This document shows positions 1-7,750 of a stretch of DNA of 64,000 nt, in pieces. Under the pieces are notes generated by a model. The model was not told where the DNA came from. It saw nothing but the letters and a program-made list of their open reading frames with translations, and did not search any database. The stretch's first letter is position 1. Each line of letters starts with the position of its first letter. Origin of the DNA: JADJPO01 sp046330955 (GTDB taxonomy: Bacteria; Actinomycetota; Actinomycetes; Actinomycetales; Kineosporiaceae). The position numbers were made by a program, and so were the translations under genes. The DNA is taken from the NCBI GenBank assembly GCA_046330955.1, contig JAXLRT010000013.1, positions 1-64,000 of the forward strand. The letters run 5' to 3'.

Positions 1-528
1 CCGGGGTTGATGGCGGTGGACGACGCTGCCCGCCGCGCCATCCCGGCCTACCTGGCCGCGTTCGGCCCCGCCGACCCGGCGGCCTTCGACGCCTGGCTGC
101 TGCGCGGCGCCACCTCGAAACCGACTCTGCGGCAATGGTTCGCCGACCTGGGCAACGAGCTGTCGCCGGTCGACGTCGAGGGCACCCGGCTGCTCGCCCG
201 CACCCAGGACGTCGACGCCCTGGCCGCCACCGACCCCGCGAACCCGGCTCACGCCGTCCGGCTACTGCCTGCCTTCGACCAGTTCGTCCTCGGCCCCGGC
301 ACCGGCGACGCCCACCTGATCCCACCCGGGCACCGCGCCGAGGTCAGCCGCGCTGCCGGCTGGATCACCCCTGTCGTGGCCACGCCTCACGGCGTCGTCG
401 GCACCTGGCAGCTCGACGACGGGACCGCCCGCCGGCTGCGGGTCACCCTGTTCGACGACCGTCCGAAACCGTCGGCCGCCCTGCTGGCCGCCGAGGTCGC
501 GCGCGTTCAGGAGTTGCTGGCACCCTGA
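1..528 (+). CDS. Winged-helix DNA-binding domain protein, C-terminal part (5' end outside window)
   Basis: The reading frame is open to the window edge, so this is the 3' portion of a longer gene; the in-frame TTG/ATG near position 7 is probably internal. The 170 or so visible residues resemble the C-terminal half of actinobacterial winged helix DNA-binding domain proteins (HTH_42 family, related to the YcaQ/AlkZ glycosylases), including the LLPAFDQFVLGP and VVGTW segments typical of that family. Full members are about 350-400 residues. No role beyond DNA binding or base-lesion processing can be proposed. It is followed by a palindromic repeat and the convergent aldo/keto reductase. Confidence 0.7.
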   Translation, partial: PGLMAVDDAARRAIPAYLAAFGPADPAAFDAWLLRGATSKPTLRQWFADLGNELSPVDVEGTRLLARTQDVDALAATDPANPAHAVRLLPAFDQFVLGPGTGDAHLIPPGHRAEVSRAAGWITPVVATPHGVVGTWQLDDGTARRLRVTLFDDRPKPSAALLAAEVARVQELLAP

Positions 529-590
529 TCCACGCTCACCCCGATCTCGAGGCCGCACAGCACCCGGACGGGCGACCCAATCCCAGCCGC

Positions 591-657
591 ATGATCACCG
601 TCAGATCGCAGTTTGCTCCGGCTGAGCGGTGGGAAACTGCGATCCAACGATGATCAT
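591..657. repeat. 67-bp palindromic repeat, copy 1
   Basis: Imperfect inverted repeat with 26-bp arms (about 591-616 and 632-657, four mismatches) around a 15-nt centre. It is about 85% identical to the element at 1691-1757. It lies between the convergent ends of the winged-helix gene and the aldo/keto reductase, so it could act as a bidirectional terminator, but it lacks a T-run. A dispersed REP-like palindrome is an alternative. Confidence 0.75.
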
Positions 658-670
658 GGGGTGGGGGTGA

Positions 671-1657
671 TCATGACGGCAGGGCGGCAACCACGGCGTC
701 GATCTCGGCGAGTTGGGCCGGGCTCAGCGGGCCGAACCCCAGCGCGGCCGCGTTGGACCGGGCCTGGGCCACCGTGCGCGCCCCGGGAATCGGGATCGTC
801 ATCGGGCTGCGCGCCCACAACCAGGCCAGGGCGCCCTGGGCCAGGGTCCGCCCGTCCGAGGTGAGTACGTCGCGGACGGCGTCCAACCGGGCCAGCCAGG
901 CCGGCGAGGGGCGGCCGTCGGTGAAGTAGCCCATCCAGTCCAGGTTCTGCCGGCGCAGGTCACCCTCGGCGAACTGCCGGTCCGGGCCGTAGCTGCCGGT
1001 GAGCAACCCCATGGCCAACGGCCCGCGATTCACACTCGCCACGCCCCAGTGCTCACACAGGTCGAGCATCGCCGGGTTGTCCTGAAAGACGTTGAGCTGG
1101 TGCTGCACCGCGACGCAGTGCGCTCCGGCGAGGAACGCCTCGGCCCGCGCGACGTCGTCCGTGCTCCAGCCGTAGGCCCGGATCAAGCCCTCGTCCACCA
1201 ACTGGTCGAGCGCACCCAGGACGTCGTCCACGGCCTCGATCGGGTGGTCGCCGACATGGAACCAGTAGAGGTCGATGCGGTCGGTGCCGAGCCGGCGCAG
1301 GCTCTCGCGACATTGCGCCGCGATCGAGGACGGCGAGGTGTCGGGACCCCCGACGGTGCGGCTCGCCTCGTCCACCCGGTAGCCGAACTTCGTGGCCAGC
1401 ACCACGTCGTCCCGGCGCGCCGCGAACGCCTGTCCGAGCACCCGCTCGCTGTGCCCCGCGCCGTAGTTCGCCGCGGTGTCGAAGAAGGTGACCCCCGCCT
1501 CGAGGGCGGCCTGCAGCGCCCGGATCGACTCCTCGTCGTCCACCGCGCCCCAGCCGGCCTGGGTGCCGCCCATGGTCCACGGCCCCCCGATCGCCCAGCA
1601 CCCCACCCCGAGCGCACTCACCGTCGGACCAGCTCTACCCAGCGTCCTCGTCATCAT
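671..1657 (-). CDS. Aldo/keto reductase
   Basis: A 328-residue (beta/alpha)8 NAD(P)H-dependent oxidoreductase of the AKR superfamily, predicted cytoplasmic. The catalytic tetrad is visible: Asp60 and Tyr65 (FFDTAANYG), Lys90 (VLATKFGY) and His134 (LYWFHVGDH). The C-terminal cofactor region reads IPIPGARTVAQARSNAAALGF. The frame extends upstream to 1747, but that part crosses the palindromic repeat; the start at 1657 sits 7 nt after a TAGCGT hexamer (1665-1670 on the minus strand), which fits a leaderless transcript. ATG at 1654 is the alternative. Substrate cannot be inferred; the nearest gene upstream on the same strand is the purine permease. Confidence 0.9.
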   Translation of the reverse strand: MMTRTLGRAGPTVSALGVGCWAIGGPWTMGGTQAGWGAVDDEESIRALQAALEAGVTFFDTAANYGAGHSERVLGQAFAARRDDVVLATKFGYRVDEASRTVGGPDTSPSSIAAQCRESLRRLGTDRIDLYWFHVGDHPIEAVDDVLGALDQLVDEGLIRAYGWSTDDVARAEAFLAGAHCVAVQHQLNVFQDNPAMLDLCEHWGVASVNRGPLAMGLLTGSYGPDRQFAEGDLRRQNLDWMGYFTDGRPSPAWLARLDAVRDVLTSDGRTLAQGALAWLWARSPMTIPIPGARTVAQARSNAAALGFGPLSPAQLAEIDAVVAALPS

Positions 1658-1664
1658 GACGGCC

Positions 1665-1670
1665 ACGCTA
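1665..1670 (-). promoter_or_regulatory. -10-like hexamer of the aldo/keto reductase gene
   Basis: TAGCGT on the minus strand, 7 nt before ATG 1657. The spacing would place transcription start at or next to the ATG, giving a leaderless mRNA. No clear -35 is seen. Confidence 0.45.
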
Positions 1671-1690
1671 GGCCACCCGCCCCAAACCGC

Positions 1691-1757
1691 AAGATCACCG
1701 TTGGATCGCAGTTCGCTCCGGCCGAGCGGTGGCGAACTGGGATTCAACGGTGATCAT
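1691..1757. repeat. 67-bp palindromic repeat, copy 2
   Basis: Arms 1691-1716 and 1732-1757 pair over 26 bp with three mismatches, around the same 15-nt centre as copy 1. It lies just past the stop codon of the NCS2 permease on the minus strand, and upstream of the aldo/keto reductase promoter. Arm substitutions relative to copy 1 are partly compensatory (GTTTGC to GTTCGC on the left, GGAAAC to GCGAAC on the right), suggesting that base pairing is selected. Confidence 0.75.
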
Positions 1758-1771
1758 GGGCGTGACGGACC

Positions 1772-3223
1772 TCAGCTGACGCCGAGCGCGTTCTTGACCG
1801 GGTCGATCGCGAAGTAGACCAGGAACAGCGCCGAGGTCAGCCACATCAGCGGGTGCACCGTCGAGGTCTTGCCCCGCACCACCTTCAGCACCACGTACGC
1901 GATGAAGCCGGCGCCGATGCCCGCGGTGATCGAGTAGGTGAACGGCATCAACACGATGGTGAGGAAGGCCGGTAGCGCGATCTCGATGTCGTCCCAGTCG
2001 ATGCCCTTGACCTGGGTCATCATCAGGAACCCGACGATGATCAGCGCCGGGGTCGCGGCCTCGTAGGGCACGATCGAGACCAGCGGCGCGAACACCGTCG
2101 CCAGCAGGAACAGCACCCCGGTGACGATTGAGGCGAGCCCGGTGCGGGCCCCCTCACCGACGCCGGCCGCGGACTCGATGTAGCTGGTGTTGCTCGACAC
2201 GCTGCCCGCACCACCGGCGATGGCGGCGATCGAGTCGACCACCAGGATCCGCTCGGCGTTCGGCGGCGTGCCCTCCTCGTCGAGCAGCCCGGCCTCGGCG
2301 CCGATGGCGACCATCGTGCCCATGGTGTCGAAGAAGTCGGCCAGCATCAGGGTGAAGATCAGCAGGATCGCGGTCACCGCGCCCACGGCCGAGAACGAGC
2401 CGAGCAGGTCGAAGTTGCCCAGCAGGCCGAAGTCGGGGACGTCGACCACCTTGTCCGGCAGCGCCGGCACGTTCAGGCCCCACCCCGTGGGGTTGGTCTT
2501 GTCGGGCGAGATGAAGCTCGGCCCGATCTTCGCCGAGGCCTCGATGATCACGGCCAGCACGGTGGCCGCCACGATGCCGATCAGGATCGCGCCCTTGACG
2601 CCGCGCACCAGCAGGATCGCGATGGTCAGCAGACCGACCACGAACACCACGGTGGGCCACCCGGCGAGAAACCCACCGACGCCCAGCTCGACCGGAACCG
2701 GCCCGGTGCCGGTACGCCGCACGAAGCCGGCGTCCACGAAGCCGATGATCGTGATGAACAGTCCGATGCCGACACTGATGGCGGTCTTGAGCTGCACCGG
2801 GACGGCGTGGAACACCGCCGTCCGGAAGCCGGTGAGCACCAGCACCAGGATGATGACGCCCTCGATCACCACCAGGCCCATGGCGTCGGCCCAGGTCATG
2901 CCGGGCAACTTGGCGATGCCGAAGGTGACGAAGGCGTTCAGGCCGAGGCCGGTGGCCAGGGCCAGGGGGTAGTTGGCGACCACGCCCATCAGCAGCGTGA
3001 CGATGCCGGCGATCAGCGCGGTGGCGGCGGCCACCTTGGCCAGGTCCGGCGCCTGGCCGCCCCCCAGGAAGGCGCCCAAGGCGTCCTTCTGGGTGCCGAT
3101 GATGAGCGGGTTGAGCACCACGATGTAGGCCATCGTGAAGAAGGTGACCAGACCACCACGCACCTCGCGGGCCACGGTGGAGCCGCGTTGGCTGATCTGG
3201 AAGTAACGGTCGAGAGCGGTCAT
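1772..3223 (-). CDS. NCS2-family nucleobase permease (AzgA-like purine transporter)
   Basis: A 483-residue polytopic membrane protein with about 12-14 hydrophobic segments. The N-terminal stretch TFFTMAYIVVLNP and the LATGLGLNAFVTF segment are characteristic of the AzgA branch of NCS2 permeases, which take up hypoxanthine, guanine or adenine with protons. The LADFFDTMGTM segment is also conserved in the branch. The frame is open far upstream, but family alignment supports ATG 3223 (MTALDRYF), since AzgA proteins start just before the RGST motif. No purine riboswitch fold was recognised in the leader. Substrate within the purines is not resolved. Confidence 0.88.
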   Translation of the reverse strand: MTALDRYFQISQRGSTVAREVRGGLVTFFTMAYIVVLNPLIIGTQKDALGAFLGGGQAPDLAKVAAATALIAGIVTLLMGVVANYPLALATGLGLNAFVTFGIAKLPGMTWADAMGLVVIEGVIILVLVLTGFRTAVFHAVPVQLKTAISVGIGLFITIIGFVDAGFVRRTGTGPVPVELGVGGFLAGWPTVVFVVGLLTIAILLVRGVKGAILIGIVAATVLAVIIEASAKIGPSFISPDKTNPTGWGLNVPALPDKVVDVPDFGLLGNFDLLGSFSAVGAVTAILLIFTLMLADFFDTMGTMVAIGAEAGLLDEEGTPPNAERILVVDSIAAIAGGAGSVSSNTSYIESAAGVGEGARTGLASIVTGVLFLLATVFAPLVSIVPYEAATPALIIVGFLMMTQVKGIDWDDIEIALPAFLTIVLMPFTYSITAGIGAGFIAYVVLKVVRGKTSTVHPLMWLTSALFLVYFAIDPVKNALGVS

Positions 3224-3651
3224 CGAGATCCACCCGGGGTCGAGGGGCGTGACGGCGGGGCGACGACGGCCCGCCACGTTCGCCGAACGAGGACGGCGCA
3301 AAACTAGCGGTCCGACCGCACAGCGTGCAGCGGCTCGGGCAAGCTCGGGCGCCCGCCGGGCAGCGTCGGGCGCCGTCGGGCCGTCGCAGCCCGACGCCGG
3401 TGCCGCTCGACCGTTGCCCGGGGCACCCCCACGGTGGATAAACTGCGTCGCGCCGTGCGTCCGGCCCACCATGGCGCCCGATATGCACCATTCACACCCA
3501 GTCGCAACCGCGGGCGACTTTGATCACCCTCACACCGCATTAAAGTAACCCGCAGCGATCTTCGGTTTCGCTCCGTTGATCCGTGCGACATGACATGCTC
3601 GCGCCGTGGGAGGTTCGTCCCACGCCGTCCGACCCGTCCGTGGAGGGCCAC
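3224..3651. other. Divergent intergenic region between permease and HHH-membrane gene
   Basis: This 428-bp stretch has no convincing gene. Its right half is unusually AT-rich for the window. A possible plus-strand promoter is TTTGAT (3519-3524) and TAAAGT (3541-3546), spaced 16 bp, about 105 bp before the GTG at 3652. Nothing else structured was seen. Confidence 0.35.
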
Positions 3652-4608
3652 GTGTCCTGGTTTCTCGGTCAATCCTGGTTGATCATCCTGCTCTCGTTCC
3701 TGCTCGGATTGATCCTCGGTTGGGCGCTCTGGCGGCGCCCGTGGCACAAGCGGTACTTCACCGAGTCCGAGGCGATCACCCGCGTCACCCGCGAGCACTC
3801 CGCGGCGATGGCCGATCACGCCCAGGCGCTCGCGGCCAAGGACGACGAGATCTCCCGGTTGCAGGGGCTGCTCGCCGGCGCCACCTCCGCCGCAGCCGCG
3901 GGCAGCGACGCCGGGGACGACGACGCGACCAGCAGCCAGATCGAGGCCGCCGCCGAGGACGCCCCGGAGGAGGCCGCGTCGCAGGCGCCGGCCGTCGCCG
4001 AGGCCGTCGCCGAGGTGGAGCCCACCCCGGTGATCGAGACCGCCGAGTCGATCGACGTGGCCGAGGTCGAGGCGCCCGTGGTCGACGTGCACGAGCACGC
4101 CGAGCACGGTGTCGACGTCACCGAGGTCGCCACCCCGTCGGTCGACGTGGCCGACGATGCCACGGCGTCCGCGCAGGTCGCCGGCCCCGCGAGCGAGGCC
4201 GCCGCCGAGGCGACCCCGGTGGACGGCCCCGAGACCGCCCCGATCCCCACCGCGGCTGTCGCCGAGGCACCGCAGAACGCCGAGGCGCCCGCCGTCCAGC
4301 CGCTCGCCGACACCACTGCCGGCGAGGCCCCCGCCGAGAGCGAGGACGACGACCTGGAGCGGGTCGAGGGCATCGGCCCGCGCATCGCCGCCGCGCTGCG
4401 CGCCAGCGGGATCACCACCTTCCGCGCCCTGGCCGAGTCCGACGTCGCCTCGTTGCAGTCGGCCCTCGAGGCCGCCGGCCTGCGCTTCGCGCCGAGCCTG
4501 CCGACCTGGGCGCGCCAGTCCCGGCTGCTGGCGGACGGCGACGAGGACGGCTTCCTGCAGCTGACCGAGCAGCTCGTCGGCGGCCGTGACATCGGCCGGA
4601 GGGCGTGA
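3652..4608 (+). CDS. Membrane-anchored protein with C-terminal helix-hairpin-helix domain (module copy 1)
   Basis: A 318-residue protein. One N-terminal transmembrane helix (about residues 6-26, WLIILLSFLLGLILGW) ends in a basic stretch. A long Ala/Glu/Val-rich low-complexity acidic linker follows. The C-terminal 85 residues contain a helix-hairpin-helix-like domain (LERVEGIGPRIAAALRASG, then TFRALAES). GTG 3652 was chosen because GGAGGG (3642-3647) precedes it at good spacing; an ATG at 3583 is possible. The stop overlaps the next gene's ATG (ATGA), so the OmpA-like protein is translationally coupled. A paralogue lies at 6140. Function unknown; HHH domains usually bind DNA or mediate protein contacts. 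Confidence 0.8.
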   Translation: MSWFLGQSWLIILLSFLLGLILGWALWRRPWHKRYFTESEAITRVTREHSAAMADHAQALAAKDDEISRLQGLLAGATSAAAAGSDAGDDDATSSQIEAAAEDAPEEAASQAPAVAEAVAEVEPTPVIETAESIDVAEVEAPVVDVHEHAEHGVDVTEVATPSVDVADDATASAQVAGPASEAAAEATPVDGPETAPIPTAAVAEAPQNAEAPAVQPLADTTAGEAPAESEDDDLERVEGIGPRIAAALRASGITTFRALAESDVASLQSALEAAGLRFAPSLPTWARQSRLLADGDEDGFLQLTEQLVGGRDIGRRA

Positions 4609-5813
4609 TGGCGACCGGTTCTGCGCAGCGTTCCCGCGAGACCACGGTCACCACGACGACCACCACCACGACCAAGCACTACTTCTGGGAGCGGCGTCCG
4701 GCCGGTGCCCTGCCCTGGGTGATCGGAGCCGTGGGCCTGCTCGGTCTCGGGATCGCCCATGACGTCCCGATCCGGCACTCGATCGAGCAGGACCTGGAGG
4801 GCCGGGCCGCCGCAGCGCTGGCCGACACCCCCGGGGTCACGGTCGACTTCACCGGCCGGGACGGCGTGCTGAGCGGCACCCTGCCCGCCGACGCCGATCC
4901 GCGGAAGCTGATCGAGCGGGTCGAGAACCTGGACGGCGTCCGGGTGGTGACGGCGAACTTCGGCACCGGCACCGGCACCGGCACCGGGACCGGAACCTCC
5001 TCGCCGAGCGCGGTCGCCTCCTCGCCCAGCGCGGCGGTTCCCTCGTCGGCGGCGCCCTCGGCCGCGGCAGCACTGCCCGCGGTCACCGCGGTCACCCAGG
5101 GCGGCAAGGTCACCCTGAGCGGCGGCGTTCCGACCCAGGCGGCCAAGGACGCGCTGGTGGCTGCGGCCACGGCGACCTTCGGCGCCGGCAACGTGATCGA
5201 CCAGCTCACGATCGATGCGACCGTCTCGGATCAGGGGCTGACCGGTTTCGCCACCCTGCTCGGAACCCTCGGCAAGCCCAGCGCGGCAACGGCGGCCCTG
5301 AAGGACGGCGCCCTGACACTGTCCGGAACCGTGGCGGACGCCGCGGCCAAGACCGCGGCCGAGGCTGCGGCGGCGGCCGTCACCCAGGACGCCGGCAAGG
5401 TCACCTCACAGCTGACGGTCGGCGCGGCGTCGGCCCCGAGCAAGCCCGGCAAGCCGGCCGCCGGCGCACCACAGCAGAAGCTCGACGCCCTGCCGCAGAT
5501 CACCTTCGAGACCGGTTCGACCCGGCTCACGCCGGCCGGGATGCGCGCGGTGCGGCAGGCGGCGGCCATCCTGAAGGCCAACCCGTCGGTGAAGGTCCGG
5601 ATCGACGGCCACACCGATGACATCGGGACGGCGCCGTCCAACCTGCGGTTGAGCACCGCGCGGGCGGCGACGGTGCGCCAGGTGCTGCACACCCTGGGCA
5701 TCGCCCACGAGCGCATGTCCTACCGCGGCTACGGCGAGAGCGTGCCGAAGCTGGCGAACACCTCACCGGCCAACCGGGCGGTGAACCGGCGCGTCGAGTT
5801 CGTCGTGTTGTAG
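4608..5813 (+). CDS. OmpA-family protein with BON-like domains (ArfA/OmpATb-like)
   Basis: A 401-residue envelope protein. A Thr-rich N-terminus leads into one membrane helix (about residues 25-45), then a BON-like repeat region (about 60-290) with low-complexity inserts, including a run of GT dipeptides encoded near 4964-4997. The C-terminal OmpA-like peptidoglycan-binding domain (about 295-401) shows ITFETGSTRL, then VRIDGHTDDIG and NRRVEFVVL. This order matches mycobacterial ArfA (Rv0899). ATG 4608 follows GGAGGG (4598-4603); GTG 4605 is an alternative. It is probably anchored in the plasma membrane with the C-terminus outside, gripping the wall. Confidence 0.87.
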   Translation: MATGSAQRSRETTVTTTTTTTTKHYFWERRPAGALPWVIGAVGLLGLGIAHDVPIRHSIEQDLEGRAAAALADTPGVTVDFTGRDGVLSGTLPADADPRKLIERVENLDGVRVVTANFGTGTGTGTGTGTSSPSAVASSPSAAVPSSAAPSAAAALPAVTAVTQGGKVTLSGGVPTQAAKDALVAAATATFGAGNVIDQLTIDATVSDQGLTGFATLLGTLGKPSAATAALKDGALTLSGTVADAAAKTAAEAAAAAVTQDAGKVTSQLTVGAASAPSKPGKPAAGAPQQKLDALPQITFETGSTRLTPAGMRAVRQAAAILKANPSVKVRIDGHTDDIGTAPSNLRLSTARAATVRQVLHTLGIAHERMSYRGYGESVPKLANTSPANRAVNRRVEFVVL

Positions 5814-5830
5814 GCATCATCCGACCGCCC

Positions 5831-5869
5831 CGACGGCGGGTTCCCGAGCAACTCGGGGACCCGCCGTCG
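5831..5869 (+). terminator. Hairpin terminator after first HHH/OmpA module
   Basis: Perfect 11-bp outer arms (5831-5841 and 5859-5869) enclose a further 7-bp near-perfect stem, 18 bp after the OmpA stop codon. There is no T-run, as is common for high-GC actinobacterial hairpins. Confidence 0.7.
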
Positions 5870-6139
5870 TGGTGTGGGTGGTGTTCGGCAGGGACGCTCG
5901 GCAGCGGACGACCAGGAGGCGACGACCCTCACCCGAGGACGCTCCACGTGATCTCCGTCAGTCACGATGCGATGCTCATTGATAGCCGAACGCAACGGTG
6001 AGTAGTTGACGTTGCACCCACTCGGGATCAGTTGTCCCGATCAGATACCGTCGGTCACTCGACCAGTGTTCACTAGTCGATGACACGGAACCACGGTCGG
6101 TTGTGGCGTCCGTGGCACCGGGAACTCTGAGGAGGACGC
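5870..6139 (+). other. Leader/promoter region of the second HHH/OmpA module
   Basis: No gene is seen here. It is relatively AT-rich. Notable are a 10-bp inverted repeat with a 2-nt centre and one mismatch (6059-6080, CACTAGTCGA on the right arm), a shorter one at 6022-6040 (TCGGGA/TCCCGA), and TTGACG at 6006-6011 as a possible -35. An excellent RBS, AGGAGG (6130-6135), precedes ATG 6140. Confidence 0.45.
6059..6080. promoter_or_regulatory. 22-bp inverted repeat, candidate operator
   Basis: Arms of 10 bp (6059-6068 and 6071-6080) with one mismatch and a 2-nt centre. The near-zero loop suits a dimeric protein-binding site better than an RNA hairpin. It lies 60 bp upstream of the second HHH/OmpA module. 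Confidence 0.45.
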
Positions 6140-7747
6140 ATGGCGTGGTTCGCTGTGCACTCCGCTCTGACCCTGGCGCTCGCGTTCGTCACCGGCCTGC
6201 TGGTGGGCTGGCTCGTCTGGGGCCTGCGCTGGGTTCGCGCCGAGGAACGCACCGCCGATCGGCCCGACGTCGCTGCGGCGTCCGACGCCTTCTCGCACGA
6301 CCTCTCGCCCGACAGGGTCCCCGCCGGCCGGGCCGTCTCGGCGACCGGCGCCCCCAGCACCGAGGCCGTGACGGCACCGGCCCCACCGACCACCGCACCT
6401 GCGTCCGTGCCCACCGTCGCACCCACGACCGCAGCACCCGTGCCGGCGCCCACCGGATTCGAACCCGCAGCCGTCGAGCACGAGTCCTTCGACCTGCGGC
6501 GCCAGCCCATCGAGGCGACGAGCCGCAACGGGTCGACCGTCACGGCGTTGCTGCCATCGCCCTCGGTCTCGCCCGACACCGCGCCCATGGCCGCGCGGCC
6601 CGGCTCGGGCGCGGGTCCCGATGACCCGGACGCCGAACCTCCCGGCGAGTCCCACCCCGCCGTACCCGTTCCTGCTGCACCCGCCCGCTCGGGCGGCCAT
6701 CACGTCGCGCCGAACTCCCACGACCCGTACGACGCAGCGCATCTCGACGAGGAGGGACCGGAGCCGCACGGGGGCGAGCCGGTCCACCCCGAGAGCGACC
6801 TCGAGTCCACGGCCCCTGGCCTCGTGGACCCGATCGACCCGCCGCCGTGGCCCCTGCCGCAGGAGCCACACCACGCAGCCGCCATCGCCCCCACGCACTC
6901 CACCACGGTCGACGACGAGACCACCGGAGCAGCCGTGAACGCGAGACCCCCGGGCGACAGCCGCGCAGCAACAGATCAGGGCGCCGATCCGGCCGAGGCC
7001 GACCCGGCGCTGATGGACGATCTGACCCTCATCGACGGCGTCACCCCGCAGATGGCGGCGGCGCTGGCCACCGAGGGCATCGGGTCGTTCTTCGCCGTGG
7101 CCAACGCCTCCGAGGACCAGCTCCGCCGGGCGTTGCGGGTCAACCGCATTCGTTCGGCGCCCGGCATCGCCTTCTGGGCGACCAAGGCGGCCGAACTGGT
7201 CGAGCAGGCACAGGCCGCCCGGACGACGGCACCCGCGGACGGCGACAGCCCCGCCGAGGGGGCGGCCACCGGTCCGGCGCCGCAGAAGCCGGCGCCCGCA
7301 GCGGACGCCGCCCCGCCCACCGCGCCGCTCGGCATGCCGCCCACCGTGCCGCCCACCGTGCCGCCCACGGTCTCGTCCACCGTCCCAGCCACGGCGGCCA
7401 CGACCCCCGCCCGGCGGCCGGTGCCCGGAGCGGCCTTCCGCACCACCGCGCGGCCCGAGGGCCCGTCCTGGACCAGCGTCGCCCCCGCGGCGGAGGAGGA
7501 CCTCGAACGTATCCACGGCGTGGACGCCGCGATCGCCGCTGCGCTGCACGCGGCCGGGGTCACCAACTACACCCAGCTGGCCGCCGTCCGGGACGAGGAA
7601 CTGCGCCAGATCCTGGCCGATGCCGACCTGACCGACCCGCCCACGTTGCCCACCTGGTCGGTGCAGGCGGCGTTGCTGTTGCAGGGTGACTCGGACGGCG
7701 CGGCGACGCTCGCCGGTGGTCTGATGATCGGCCGAGAGAACTCCTGA
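6140..7747 (+). CDS. Membrane-anchored protein with two helix-hairpin-helix-like domains (module copy 2)
   Basis: A 535-residue paralogue of the protein at 3652. One N-terminal transmembrane helix (about residues 5-28) is followed by a long Pro/Ala/Thr-rich linker. A first HHH-like domain lies at about residues 290-355 (LIDGVTPQMAAALATEGIG) and a second at the C-terminus, about 450-530 (LERIHGVDAAIAAALHAAGV). A PPTV tripeptide-style repeat is encoded around 7337-7376. ATG 6140 has the strong RBS AGGAGG. It is followed after 3 bp by the second OmpA-like gene, so the two modules have the same gene order. The extra HHH copy and longer linker distinguish it from copy 1. Confidence 0.8.
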   Translation: MAWFAVHSALTLALAFVTGLLVGWLVWGLRWVRAEERTADRPDVAAASDAFSHDLSPDRVPAGRAVSATGAPSTEAVTAPAPPTTAPASVPTVAPTTAAPVPAPTGFEPAAVEHESFDLRRQPIEATSRNGSTVTALLPSPSVSPDTAPMAARPGSGAGPDDPDAEPPGESHPAVPVPAAPARSGGHHVAPNSHDPYDAAHLDEEGPEPHGGEPVHPESDLESTAPGLVDPIDPPPWPLPQEPHHAAAIAPTHSTTVDDETTGAAVNARPPGDSRAATDQGADPAEADPALMDDLTLIDGVTPQMAAALATEGIGSFFAVANASEDQLRRALRVNRIRSAPGIAFWATKAAELVEQAQAARTTAPADGDSPAEGAATGPAPQKPAPAADAAPPTAPLGMPPTVPPTVPPTVSSTVPATAATTPARRPVPGAAFRTTARPEGPSWTSVAPAAEEDLERIHGVDAAIAAALHAAGVTNYTQLAAVRDEELRQILADADLTDPPTLPTWSVQAALLLQGDSDGAATLAGGLMIGRENS

Positions 7748-7750
7748 ACC

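Noticed and set aside
3224..3651. Purine riboswitch upstream of the NCS2 permease
   Set aside because: No three-way-junction pattern with conserved loop sequences could be made in the minus-strand leader.
6455..6465. Minus-strand GGTTCGAATCC resembling a tRNA T-arm
   Set aside because: It lies inside a well-supported coding sequence and no acceptor stem, anticodon arm or CCA could be found around it.
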